A stretch of DNA of 64,000 nucleotides from Isoptericola variabilis 225 (GTDB taxonomy: Bacteria; Actinomycetota; Actinomycetes; Actinomycetales; Cellulomonadaceae), in the NCBI RefSeq assembly GCF_000215105.1, contig NC_015588.1, positions 2,666,001 through 2,730,000 on the forward strand, written 5' to 3'. Numbering within the stretch: the first letter of the stretch is position 1; every line of letters starts with the position of its first letter. This document shows positions 50,265-58,710 of this stretch, one piece after another. The position numbers and the translations under genes are program-made. The notes beneath the pieces were generated by a model. It was not told the DNA's origin. It did no database searches and worked only from the letters and a program-made list of their open reading frames with translations.

Positions 50265-51179
50265 ATGATCGAGGCTCGAGGCCTGTCGAAGCGGTACGGC
50301 GAGAAGCTCGCCGTCGACGACGTGACGTTCACCGTGCGGCCGGGCGTCGTGACCGGCTTCCTCGGCCCGAACGGCGCGGGCAAGTCGACGACGATGCGCA
50401 TGATCCTGGGCCTGGACCGCCCCACCGCGGGGACCGTCACGATCGAGGGCCGCCGCTACGCCGAGCACCGCGCGCCGCTCGCGGAGGTCGGTGCGCTGCT
50501 CGAGGCCAAGGCCGTGCACCCCGGGCGCACCGCGCGCCAGCACCTGCAGGCGCTCGCCGCGACGCACGGCATCCCGACCACGCGGGTGGACGAGGTCATC
50601 GATCTCACGGGCCTGACCGCCGTCGCACGCAAGCGGGTGGGCGGCTTCTCGCTCGGCATGGGCCAGCGGCTCGGCATCGCCGTCGCGCTGCTCGGCGACC
50701 CGCGCACGCTCCTCCTCGACGAGCCGGTCAACGGCCTCGACCCCGAGGGCGTCCTGTGGGTCCGCAACCTCACCCGCTACCTCGCCGAGCAGGGCCGCAC
50801 GGTGTTCCTGTCGAGCCATCTCATGAGCGAGGTCGCGCTCACCGCGGACCACGTGCTCGTCATCGGCCGGGGCCGCATCCTCGCGGACACGCCCGTGCGG
50901 GACCTGGTCGACGGCGCCTCGCGCCGGCACGTGCGCGTGCGGACGCCGCACGGCACCGCGCTGACGGAGGCGGTGCGTCGCGAGGGCGCCGACGTCGAGG
51001 CGTCCGACGACGGCGCTCTGGACGTCGCGGGTCTCGACGCCGCGCGGGTCGGCGAGCTCGCGGCGGCGGCCGGCGTCGTGCTGCACGAGCTCACGCCCGT
51101 GCGGACCACGCTCGAGGACGCCTACATGGGGCTCACCGCCGACGCCGTCGAGTATCACGCCGAGGCGGTGGGGCCGTGA
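50265..51179 (+). CDS. ABC transporter ATP-binding protein (exporter type)
   Basis: The 304-residue ATPase has a Walker A GPNGAGKSTT, signature LGMGQRLGIA, and Walker B LLLDEPVNGLDPEG, with a C-terminal domain of about 90 residues as in DrrA/BcrA-type exporters. The next gene starts inside its stop (GTGA), so they form one unit. Substrate unknown; antibiotics, lipids or peptides are possible. Confidence 0.92.
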   Translation: MIEARGLSKRYGEKLAVDDVTFTVRPGVVTGFLGPNGAGKSTTMRMILGLDRPTAGTVTIEGRRYAEHRAPLAEVGALLEAKAVHPGRTARQHLQALAATHGIPTTRVDEVIDLTGLTAVARKRVGGFSLGMGQRLGIAVALLGDPRTLLLDEPVNGLDPEGVLWVRNLTRYLAEQGRTVFLSSHLMSEVALTADHVLVIGRGRILADTPVRDLVDGASRRHVRVRTPHGTALTEAVRREGADVEASDDGALDVAGLDAARVGELAAAAGVVLHELTPVRTTLEDAYMGLTADAVEYHAEAVGP

Positions 51180-52042
51180 CTGCCGCGACCCGCACGGCCG
51201 GTGCACCGCCGTCGGGCATCCCCGTGCACCACGTGACGTTCTGGCGCGTGCTGCGCTCGGAGTGGATCAAGTTCCGGACGCTGCGCTCGACCCTGTGGAC
51301 GGTCGCGATCACCGCCGTCGTCATGGTCGGCTTCGCGCTGCTCGTGGCGTCGCTCCTCGGGACGGACGACCCGCAGATGCAGCAGGGCATGCAGGAGGAC
51401 CCCGGGCTGCAGGCCATGGGCATGACCGGCACGACGATCGTCACGGTCGGCTACTCGTTCGGGCAGCTCGCGATCGCCGTGCTGGCCGCGCTCGTCGTGA
51501 CGAGCGAGTGGTCGACCGGCATGGTCCGGTCGACGTTCGCCGCCGTGCCGCACCGGCTGCCCGTGCTCTGGGCGAAGCTCGTGGTCATCGTCGCCGCGAC
51601 GATCGTGCTGGTCACCGCCGCGCTCGCCGTCGCGTACGTCGTGACGCGGCCGATCCTCGAGGAGGCGAACCTCGCGGTCGACCTGTCCGAGCCCGCGCAG
51701 GTGCGCGCCCTGCTCGGGTGCGTGCTCTACCTCGCGACCGTGGCCGCGTTCTCGCTCGCCGTGGGGACCCTGATGCGGCACACCGCGGGCACGATCTTCA
51801 CGCTCGTGGCCCTGTTCTTCGTGCTGCCGATCATCTTCCAGATCATCGTCACGACGACGGACGCGCGGTGGACCGACGAGGTCAACATGCGGCTGCCGTC
51901 CGTGGCCGGCGAGCGGATCATCTCGACCGGCACGACGCCGGACACGCTGCTCGAGCCGTGGACCGGCTACGGCGTGCTCGCCGGGTACACGGTCGTGCTG
52001 CTCGTCGCGGCGGCCGTGACGATCCGCCGCCGCGACGCGTGA
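51176..52042 (+). CDS. ABC-2 type transporter permease
   Basis: The 288-residue membrane protein has six hydrophobic segments after a short N-terminus, with the family SEWIKFRTLRSTLWT amphipathic helix (about 28-42). The N-terminal AGAPPSGIP is encoded by a TGCCCGACGGCGG element on the other strand (51198-51218). GTG at 51176 overlaps the ATPase stop. Convergent with the RND gene by four bases. Confidence 0.9.
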   Translation: MTAATRTAGAPPSGIPVHHVTFWRVLRSEWIKFRTLRSTLWTVAITAVVMVGFALLVASLLGTDDPQMQQGMQEDPGLQAMGMTGTTIVTVGYSFGQLAIAVLAALVVTSEWSTGMVRSTFAAVPHRLPVLWAKLVVIVAATIVLVTAALAVAYVVTRPILEEANLAVDLSEPAQVRALLGCVLYLATVAAFSLAVGTLMRHTAGTIFTLVALFFVLPIIFQIIVTTTDARWTDEVNMRLPSVAGERIISTGTTPDTLLEPWTGYGVLAGYTVVLLVAAAVTIRRRDA

Positions 52043-52046
52043 GGGC

Positions 52047-55000
52047 TCAGCCCACGACCGCGGGGTCGGCCGCGTGCCGGGGCCGGCGCACCTCGGCGTC
52101 GTCGTCCCCGGCGCACGCGAGGCGACGACGCTCCTTGCGCCGCTCGACGAGCGTGTAGAGCACGGGCACGACGAGCAGCGTGAGGAGCGTCGAGGACACG
52201 AGGCCGCCGATGACGACGAGCGCGAGCGGCCGGCTGATGAACGCGCCGCCGCCCGTGACGCCGAGCGCCATGGGCGTGAGCGCGAAGATCGTCGCGAGCG
52301 CCGTCATGACGATGGGCCGCAGGCGCTTGCGCGCGCCCTCGCGCACGGCCTCGTCGAGCGACCGGCCGCGGGCGCGGTACTGGTTGATGAGGTCGATGAG
52401 CACGATCGCGTTCGACACGACGATGCCCACGAGCATGAGCACGCCGATGAGCGCCGGGACGCCGAGCGGCGTGCCGGTCGCGAGCAGCGCGACGAGCGCG
52501 CCGGTGGCCGACAGCGGCACCGACACGAGCAGGATGAGGGGCTGCACGAGCGAGCCGAACGTCGCGACCATGATCACGTAGACGATCGCGATCGCCGCGA
52601 CGAGCGCGAGCCCGAGGTCCTCGAACGCCTCGGCCTGGTCGGCCGCGACGCCGCCGATCTCGACCGTGGCGCCCGGCGGGAGGTCGAGGTCGGCCACGGC
52701 GGCCTCCAGGGCACCGGTCAGCGTGCCGAGGTCCTGCGTCCGCGGCGTGGCCGAGACGGTCGCCGACCGCTCCCCGTCGACCCGCGAGATCGCCGTCGGC
52801 GTGCTCACCTCGTCGAGCGACGCGACGTCGGTCAGGGGCACCGGACCGGACGCCGTCGGGACGGTGAGCTCCTCGACCTCCGCTCGGGTCGCGGGCGCGT
52901 CGCCCGTCACGACGACGACCTCGAGCGGCCCCTCGCCGAGGTCGACCTCGCCCACGCTCTGCTCGGGCTCCATGGCCGCGGCCACGACGCCCGCGACCTG
53001 CGTCTCGGTGAGCCCGCGCTCCGCGGCGGCCTGCCGGTCGACGGTCACCTGGAGCAGCGTCTGCGACGACGCGAGGTCGTTGCGGACCTCGGCCACGCCG
53101 TCGAGCCCGGCGGCGGCGTCCTCGACCGCCTCGGCCGCCGCCGCGAGGTCGTCGCGGTCGTGCGCCTGCACCACGACGTCGACGGTCGTGGACCCGAAGC
53201 CGGAGTCGCCGCCCGCGACGCTCACGTCCGTCGTCGGGCCGTCGTCGGTGAGGGGTTCGACGGCGGCACGCACCTCGTCCTGCGCGGCCACGCCGTCGGC
53301 GTCGGGGTCGAGCGTGACCGCGAACGTGGCGCGCGGGGCCGACCCTCCCCCGCCGAACGCGGTCTGCATGGGGTCTCCCGAGCCGACCGTCGTCTGGACG
53401 GTCTCGACCGCGGCGACGCCGGCGAGCGCGTCCTCGAGCTTCCGCGCGGCCGCGTCCTGCGCCTCGAGCGAGGTGCCGTCGGCGAAGGTCTGGGTCACGG
53501 TCAGCGTGTCCTGGCCCGAGTCGCCGATGAAGTTCGTCTCGAGGCGGGGCACGAGCGCGAGCGTGCCGCCGAGGATGCCCGCGGCCACGAGCAGCGACAG
53601 CCAGGGGTGGCGCAGCGCGGCGCCGAGCGTCGGCACGTAGGCGCGCTGCCACAGGCCGCGGCGCTCCCTGGCCTCGGCCTCCGCGCGGAGCGCGGCGCCG
53701 CCGTCGGGCGTCGCGGCCGGCGCCTTGACGAACCAGTACGCGAGCACCGGGACGATCGTGAGCGCGACGAGCAGCGAGGCGAGCATCGCGATCGCGACCG
53801 TGAACGCGAACGGTCGGAAGAGCTCGCCGACCATGCCGGTGACGAAGCCGAGCGGCATGAAGACGGCGACCGTGCAGATCGTCGACGACGCGATGGCGCC
53901 GCCCACCTCGCGGACCGCCGTGAGGATGGCCTCACGCTTGCCCTCGCCGTAAGAGAGGTGGCGCTTGATGTTCTCGATGACGACGATCGCGTCGTCGACC
54001 ACGCGGCCGACCGAGATCGTCAGGGCCGCGAGCGTGAGGATGTTGAGCGTGTAGCCCGTGACGTTCATGACGAGGAACGCCGTCGCGAGCGACAGCGGGA
54101 TCGACACCGCCGAGACGAGCGTCGCACGCACAGAGAGCAGGAACACGAGGATCACGAGGACCGCGAAGACGAGGCCCAGCCCGCCCTCGGTCGCGAGACC
54201 CTCGATCGACTCCTCGATGAACGGCGCCTGGTCGAAGACGACGGCGGTCGTGACGCCCGCGGCCTCGAGCTCGGCCGCGTGCTTCTCGAGCGCGGCGCGG
54301 ACCGCGTGCGAGACCTCGACCGTGTTGCCGTCGGGCGTCTTGGTGATGCCGACGCCGAGCGACGGCTCGCCGTCGAGGCGCGCGTACGACGTCGGGTCGG
54401 TCTCCGCGACCGTGACGGTCGCGACGTCGCCGAGCGCGACGGGCTCGGGCGCCTCCGGCACAGCGGCGCCCTCGGGCAGCTGCGATGGGTCGGCCGCGGC
54501 CGCGTCGTCGGGCACGGCCGGGGGTGAGGGAGCCTGCGGCACGAGCGGGACGGCCTCGAGGTCCTCGACGCTCTCGAGGCGCGACCCGGCCTGCAGCGAG
54601 TACGTGACGTCGCCCTCCGTGAGCGTACCCGCGGGCAGCACGACGCCGTGGTCGTGCAGGACCTCGGTGACCTGGTCGAGCGTGAGCCCGGACGCCGCGA
54701 GCGCCTCGGCGTCGACCTCGACCTGCACCTGCTCGGTCGCACCGCCCGTGACGGCGACCGTCCGGACGTCGGCGACGTCCTCGAGCGCGGGCACGAGGAT
54801 CGTCTCGACGCTCGCCGCGAGGTCGGCGGTGCTCTCGCCGCCCGCCACGGCGAGCTGCACGACCGGCAGGTCGTCGAGCGACCCGGTGACGACCTGCGGC
54901 TCGACGTCCTCCGGCAGCTGTGACTGCGCGCGCGTGATCGCGGTCTGCAGGCGCTGCGTGGCGGCGTCCATGTCGGTGCCGTACGCGAACATCACCGTGG

Positions 55001-55280
55001 TGACGGACATGCCGTTCGTAACGGTCGAGCTGAGCTCCTCGATGCCCTCGACCGTGAGCGCCGCCGCCTCGAGCGGCTCGGTGACACTTTCCTCGACGAC
55101 CTCGGGCGACGTCCCCGGGTAGGCCGCGACGACCGCACCGGCCGGCAGCTGCAGCGACGGGATGAGTTCCTGCTTGAGCGACGTCAGGCTCATCGCGCCG
55201 AACACGAAGATCGCGACCGTCGTCAGCGCGACGACGGCGCGGTTCGCCAAGGACAGGCGGGCAAGGCGGTACACGCTCAC
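52047..55280 (-). CDS. RND-family efflux transporter (AcrB/HAE1-like)
   Basis: The 1077-residue protein has the RND plan: one helix at about 15-35, a large extracytoplasmic domain, six helices, a second such domain and five more helices. Intact proton-relay-type motifs are visible around VGRVVDDAIVVIENIKRH and VGIVVSNAIVLIDLINQY. No periplasmic adaptor gene is next to it, as usual for actinobacterial HAE proteins. GTG at 55280. A longer frame to 55394 enters the repeat array. Substrate unknown; it may work with a divergent regulator, the winged-helix gene at 55911. Confidence 0.9.
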   Translation of the reverse strand: MSVYRLARLSLANRAVVALTTVAIFVFGAMSLTSLKQELIPSLQLPAGAVVAAYPGTSPEVVEESVTEPLEAAALTVEGIEELSSTVTNGMSVTTVMFAYGTDMDAATQRLQTAITRAQSQLPEDVEPQVVTGSLDDLPVVQLAVAGGESTADLAASVETILVPALEDVADVRTVAVTGGATEQVQVEVDAEALAASGLTLDQVTEVLHDHGVVLPAGTLTEGDVTYSLQAGSRLESVEDLEAVPLVPQAPSPPAVPDDAAAADPSQLPEGAAVPEAPEPVALGDVATVTVAETDPTSYARLDGEPSLGVGITKTPDGNTVEVSHAVRAALEKHAAELEAAGVTTAVVFDQAPFIEESIEGLATEGGLGLVFAVLVILVFLLSVRATLVSAVSIPLSLATAFLVMNVTGYTLNILTLAALTISVGRVVDDAIVVIENIKRHLSYGEGKREAILTAVREVGGAIASSTICTVAVFMPLGFVTGMVGELFRPFAFTVAIAMLASLLVALTIVPVLAYWFVKAPAATPDGGAALRAEAEARERRGLWQRAYVPTLGAALRHPWLSLLVAAGILGGTLALVPRLETNFIGDSGQDTLTVTQTFADGTSLEAQDAAARKLEDALAGVAAVETVQTTVGSGDPMQTAFGGGGSAPRATFAVTLDPDADGVAAQDEVRAAVEPLTDDGPTTDVSVAGGDSGFGSTTVDVVVQAHDRDDLAAAAEAVEDAAAGLDGVAEVRNDLASSQTLLQVTVDRQAAAERGLTETQVAGVVAAAMEPEQSVGEVDLGEGPLEVVVVTGDAPATRAEVEELTVPTASGPVPLTDVASLDEVSTPTAISRVDGERSATVSATPRTQDLGTLTGALEAAVADLDLPPGATVEIGGVAADQAEAFEDLGLALVAAIAIVYVIMVATFGSLVQPLILLVSVPLSATGALVALLATGTPLGVPALIGVLMLVGIVVSNAIVLIDLINQYRARGRSLDEAVREGARKRLRPIVMTALATIFALTPMALGVTGGGAFISRPLALVVIGGLVSSTLLTLLVVPVLYTLVERRKERRRLACAGDDDAEVRRPRHAADPAVVG

Positions 55281-55362
55281 TCCAGTCGGCAGGGGGGAGG
55301 GTGCACGACTGCGGCGTCGTACGAGTGCCACAACGGAGCGTACGCCCGCCCGGTTCCCCGCC

Positions 55363-55530
55363 GAGGTAGCGCACTTCTCGCCGAGGTAGCGCACTTCTCG
55401 CCAAGGTAGCGCGTCCCTCGCCGACGTAGCGCGTTTCTCGACGAGGTAGCACCGTCCCGCGCGCTACCTCGCGACGCGCCGCGCTACCTCGCCACCTGCC
55501 GCGCTACGTCGCGACCTGGTGCGCTACCTC
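55363..55530. repeat. GAGGTAGCGC array, 5 forward and 4 reverse units
   Basis: Forward units start at 55363, 55383, 55403 (AAGGTAGCGC), 55423 (GACGTAGCGC) and 55443 (GAGGTAGCAC). Reverse units start at 55461, 55481, 55501 (GCGCTACGTC) and 55521. Spacing is 20 bases. This array lies between divergent genes (RND exporter and the gene at 55634), so it sits in a promoter region rather than at gene ends. The leftmost unit begins about 80 bases from the RND start. Confidence 0.92.
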
Positions 55531-55550
55531 GTCGGTTTTCACCCACACTT

Positions 55551-55586
55551 CTTTGCAAAGAACTTCTTGCAAAGGTCCCTTTGCAT
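55551..55586 (+). promoter_or_regulatory. three TTGCAAAG direct repeats with 14-base period
   Basis: TTGCAAAG occurs at 55553-55560 and 55567-55574, and a third partial copy TTGCATCG at 55581-55588. The first lies within the palindrome CTTTGCAAAG (55551-55560). This AT-richer patch between the array and the start at 55634 stands out from its surroundings and is a likely operator, possibly for the winged-helix regulator at 55911. Confidence 0.65.
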
Positions 55587-55633
55587 CGCTAACCTCGTCG
55601 TATCAGCCCCGGTCTCACCACAGAGGAGTCCCG

Positions 55634-55879
55634 ATGCTCGCCGCCGCCGCTCCGTCGCTCCCCCGCACCGCCGACCTGCGCGGCCTCGACCGCACCGCGG
55701 TCCGGCTCGGGACGCGCCTGGTCGAGATCGGCCGTCGCCGCGCCGCCGCCCGCGCCAACCGCCTCGCCGCCCGCGCGGCCCGTGCCGCGGCCGAGCGCGA
55801 GCTCGACGCCCGGCGTCGTGCCGCCGTCGAGCACCGGGTCGACAACCGTGCTCAGGTCAACCCGCTCGGGCTGCGCTGA
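55634..55879 (+). CDS. small basic Ala/Arg-rich protein, function unknown
   Basis: The 81-residue product is strongly basic and predicted helical (about 30-65, RRRAAARANRLAARAARAAA). ATG at 55634 has GAGGAG at 55623-55628, so it is likely translated. It precedes the winged-helix regulator by 31 bases and lies behind the TTGCAAAG repeats. No family was recognised; a small DNA- or RNA-binding helper is only a guess. Confidence 0.6.
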   Translation: MLAAAAPSLPRTADLRGLDRTAVRLGTRLVEIGRRRAAARANRLAARAARAAAERELDARRRAAVEHRVDNRAQVNPLGLR

Positions 55880-55910
55880 CCCCGCCCGCGCGCTGGGTAA
55901 CGTCAGGTCC

Positions 55911-56720
55911 ATGAGCACCGACCCCGACGACCGTCGTCCGACCGAGGACCAGGAGCAGGAGCCCGGCCGGACGACGTCGTCGCGCCCGGGCCTCGGCGGC
56001 CTCGGCGACGCGCTCCGCGAGTCGATCCGGGACGCCGCCACCGAGAGCGTCTCGGCCGGCCTGTCGGCGGGCGCGGCGGGGTTGTCGAAGCTGGACGGGC
56101 TCGGCGAGCGCATCCGCACGAACGTCGAGGACGCGCTCGGCACCGCGCTCGGCCCGACGGCGCTGCGCGGCCTCTCGCACCCGCTGCGCGTCAAGATCCT
56201 CGACCTGCTCACGACCCACGGGTCGCTCACCGCGAGCCGGCTGGGCGAGCTGCTCGGCGAGTCGAGCGGCTCGACGAGCTACCACCTGCGCCAGCTCGCC
56301 AAGCACGGGTTCGTGCGCGAGGTCGAGGGCAAGGGCACCGCGCGCGAGCGCTGGTGGGAGACCGTCCCGGGCAGCTTCAGCGTCATGCCCGACCCCGCGG
56401 ACGACGCGGGGACGCGCATGGCGAAGGACCTCGTCAACGCGGAGTTCGAGCGCTCGCGCCAGGAGAAGATCTGGGCCCTGCTGCGCCGCATGAACGACAG
56501 GCCCGGCGAGCACCCCGAGTGGGAGCGCGCGGCGACGCTGAGCACGATCAACGTCTGGGCCACGCCCGAGCAGCTCGAACGGCTCGTGGCCGCCGTGCAC
56601 GCCACCCTGCAGGAGCAGACCGAGGCGCTGCGCAACCAGAAGGGCGCCCCCGGCACCCGGCCCGTGCAGATCCACTTCAACGCGTTCCCGGTGGTCGGCG
56701 CCGGCGACGCCGAGCACTGA
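55911..56720 (+). CDS. winged-helix transcriptional regulator (ArsR-like HTH)
   Basis: The 269-residue protein has a disordered acidic N-terminus (about 1-40), an amphipathic region (40-80) and an ArsR-type winged helix (about 85-155, with [22 protein letters not shown]), then a helical effector half ending with a strand NAFPVVG. It probably represses by the TTGCAAAG sites upstream and may control the adjacent RND exporter. ATG at 55911. Ligand unknown. Confidence 0.82.
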   Translation: MSTDPDDRRPTEDQEQEPGRTTSSRPGLGGLGDALRESIRDAATESVSAGLSAGAAGLSKLDGLGERIRTNVEDALGTALGPTALRGLSHPLRVKILDLLTTHGSLTASRLGELLGESSGSTSYHLRQLAKHGFVREVEGKGTARERWWETVPGSFSVMPDPADDAGTRMAKDLVNAEFERSRQEKIWALLRRMNDRPGEHPEWERAATLSTINVWATPEQLERLVAAVHATLQEQTEALRNQKGAPGTRPVQIHFNAFPVVGAGDAEH

Positions 56721-56819
56721 GGACCGGGCGCCGAGCGCGGGCCGGTCCTCTGCCGTGGGCAGATGCGCTCACGGCAGAGAACCCTCCCGCGCACGCCCCC
56801 GCCGTCGGACCGTGGGGGC

Positions 56820-57431
56820 ATGACGACCACACCAGCACCTCCCACCGCCCCGTTCGACGACCAGCTCGCGTTCCGGCTGCTGCACCAGCGGATCGTCGTG
56901 ATCGGCAGCGAGATCGACGACGCCGTCGCCAACCGCGTCTGCGCCCAGCTGCTCCTGCTCTCGGCCGAGGACGCGGCCTCCGACATCGCGATCTACGTCA
57001 ACTCGCCGGGCGGCTCGGTCACGGCCGGGCTCGCCGTCTACGACACCATGCGGCTGCTGCCCAACGACGTCGCGACGGTCGGCTTCGGCTTCGCCGCGAG
57101 CATGGGCCAGTTCCTGCTCGCCGCCGGGACCAAGGGCAAGCGCTACGCCCTGCCGCACACGCGCATCATGATGCACCAGCCGTCGGCCGGCATCGGCGGC
57201 ACCGCCGTCGACATCGCGATCCAGGCCGAGAACCTCGAGCACACCAAGCGGGTCATGCACGAGCTCCTCGCCCTGCACACCGGGCACACGGTCGAGCAGG
57301 TGGCCGCGGACTCCGACCGCGACCGCTGGTTCACGGCGACCGAGGCGCTCGAGTACGGGATGGTCGACCGCATCGTCGAGTCGGTCGAGGACGTGCGCCC
57401 GTCGGCCACGGGCCGGAAGGCGGGGCTCTGA
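56820..57431 (+). CDS. clpP1: ATP-dependent Clp protease proteolytic subunit 1
   Basis: The 203-residue serine protease subunit has the triad S94 (GFAASMGQ), H119 (MMHQPSAG) and D168. ClpP1 and ClpP2 form a mixed tetradecamer with ClpX or ClpC1 in actinobacteria. ATG at 56820. The stop overlaps the clpP2 start by one base (TGATG), so they are co-translated. The start is 99 bases after the winged-helix gene. Confidence 0.95.
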   Translation: MTTTPAPPTAPFDDQLAFRLLHQRIVVIGSEIDDAVANRVCAQLLLLSAEDAASDIAIYVNSPGGSVTAGLAVYDTMRLLPNDVATVGFGFAASMGQFLLAAGTKGKRYALPHTRIMMHQPSAGIGGTAVDIAIQAENLEHTKRVMHELLALHTGHTVEQVAADSDRDRWFTATEALEYGMVDRIVESVEDVRPSATGRKAGL

Positions 57432-58693
57432 TGGCGAGCTACACGATCCCGACCGTCCTCGAGAAGACCCCGCTCGGCGAGCGCACGTACGACGTCTTCA
57501 GCCGCCTCCTGCGCGAGCGGATCGTCTTCCTCGGCACCGAGATCGACGACGGCGTCGCGAACGTCGTCATGGCGCAGCTGCTGCACCTGGAGTCGGAGGC
57601 GCCCGAGCAGGAGATCGGCCTGTACATCAACTCTCCGGGCGGCTCGGCGACGGCGATGACCGCGATCTACCACACGATGCAGTTCGTGCGCAGCGAGGTC
57701 TCGACGATCTGCATGGGCCAGGCCGCGTCGGCGGCGGCGGTGCTGCTCGCCGCCGGCACGCCGGGCAAGCGGTACGTGCTCGAGCACGCGCGCGTCCTGC
57801 TGCACCAGCCGTCCACCCAGGGTCAGGGCACGATCTCCGACCTGGCGATCCAGGCCCGCGAGATCCTGCGGCTGCGCGGGGAGACCGAGTCGCTGCTCGC
57901 CCGGCACACGGGGCGCAGCGTCGAGCAGCTGCGCGCCGACACGGACCGCGACCTCGTGCTCTCCGCGCGCGAGGCCGTCGAGTACGGGGTCGCGGACGCC
58001 GTCGTGAGCTCGCGCAAGCTCCCGGCGCGCGCCGCTCGAGCGGGACTCGCGGTGCCTCAGGCGGCGACGAGCACCGCGTCCGTCGCGGTCCGGTGCCCGA
58101 CGGCGGTGCTCGCCGCGCGCACGTGCCGCACCGTCGCGGAGCGCTCGCCGGCGGACGTGAGGACCCGCACGCCGGCGCGCTCCGCCTCGACCGCGGCCAG
58201 GGTGGCGTGCGCTTGCGCGACGAGGTCGACGAGCCGGATGCCGAGCGCGTCGCAGACGGCGGCCAGCACCTCGGACGACGCCTCCTTGCGCCCACGCTCG
58301 ACCTCCGAGAGGTACGCGATCGACATGCGGGCGGCGGCCGCGACGTCCTGCAGGGTCCGGCCCTGCCGCAGCCGCGCACGCCGCAGGATCGCACCGACGA
58401 GGTGCCGCAGCAGCGGCTCGCGCACGTGCTCCATGCGCCGACGGTACCCCCGCCCGGTCGGCCTCGACCGCCCGCGGCGGCGACCGCCGTCGTCGTTCCG
58501 CTACGGGCAGAAGCGTGCCCCCGCCCGGGTTCGAACCGGGACTGGGCCGGGTTTAAGCCGGCTGCCTCTGCCAGTTGGGCTACGGGGGCGTCGCGCGGAG
58601 ACGAGCCGGGCGGCCTCGCTGGGCAGCTCCGAACTCGTTCGGCACCTCACGGTACCGACCGAGTCCGAAAGTGCCGAGCGAGACCGCCCTTGA
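57431..58693 (+). CDS. clpP2: ATP-dependent Clp protease proteolytic subunit 2, reading frame extended beyond normal end
   Basis: Residues 1-197 are a complete ClpP with S100 (GQAASAAAV), H125 (LLHQPS) and D174. Normal proteins end at about this point (near base 58022). Here no stop occurs in frame until 58691, giving about 420 residues. The extra part is antisense to the ClgR-like gene and to the tRNA and is Arg/Ser/Thr-rich, so it has no sign of selection. A TGA in another frame lies at 58005, close to the expected end, so a one-base indel near 57990 is the simplest explanation. Otherwise a real long tail would be unique. Confidence 0.85.
   Translation: MASYTIPTVLEKTPLGERTYDVFSRLLRERIVFLGTEIDDGVANVVMAQLLHLESEAPEQEIGLYINSPGGSATAMTAIYHTMQFVRSEVSTICMGQAASAAAVLLAAGTPGKRYVLEHARVLLHQPSTQGQGTISDLAIQAREILRLRGETESLLARHTGRSVEQLRADTDRDLVLSAREAVEYGVADAVVSSRKLPARAARAGLAVPQAATSTASVAVRCPTAVLAARTCRTVAERSPADVRTRTPARSASTAARVACACATRSTSRMPSASQTAASTSDDASLRPRSTSERYAIDMRAAAATSCRVRPCRSRARRRIAPTRCRSSGSRTCSMRRRYPRPVGLDRPRRRPPSSFRYGQKRAPARVRTGTGPGLSRLPLPVGLRGRRAETSRAASLGSSELVRHLTVPTESESAERDRP
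58057..58434 (-). CDS. XRE-family regulator, ClgR-like
   Basis: The 125-residue protein has a helix-turn-helix (about 22-75: [20 protein letters not shown], then [20 protein letters not shown]), like ClgR, the activator of clp genes in actinobacteria. Its position, convergent to clpP2, fits a Clp regulator, though ClgR usually sits elsewhere. ATG at 58434. The C-terminus is a divergent stretch overlapping a TGCCCGACGGCGG element (58094). The clpP2 frame crosses this gene antisense. Confidence 0.8.
   Translation of the reverse strand: MEHVREPLLRHLVGAILRRARLRQGRTLQDVAAAARMSIAYLSEVERGRKEASSEVLAAVCDALGIRLVDLVAQAHATLAAVEAERAGVRVLTSAGERSATVRHVRAASTAVGHRTATDAVLVAA
58516..58589 (-). tRNA. tRNA with UAA anticodon (tRNA-Leu-like, short variable arm)
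   Basis: A complete 74-base cloverleaf: acceptor GCCCCCG pairs with CGGGGGC, a D arm with 3-bp stem, an anticodon stem GCCGG/CCGGC with loop CTTAAAC (anticodon UAA), a 5-base variable arm CCAGT, a T arm CCCGG-TTCGAAC-CCGGG, and discriminator A. CCA is not encoded. UAA should mean leucine (codon UUA), but leucine tRNAs normally have a long variable arm. Identity is therefore uncertain. Confidence 0.85.
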
Positions 58694-58710
58694 CGTCGTC
58701 GTGCCGGAGC

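Noticed and set aside
55281..55394. Longer RND protein start
   Set aside because: The extension is repeat array sequence; the hydrophobic N-terminal helix starts normally after the GTG at 55280.
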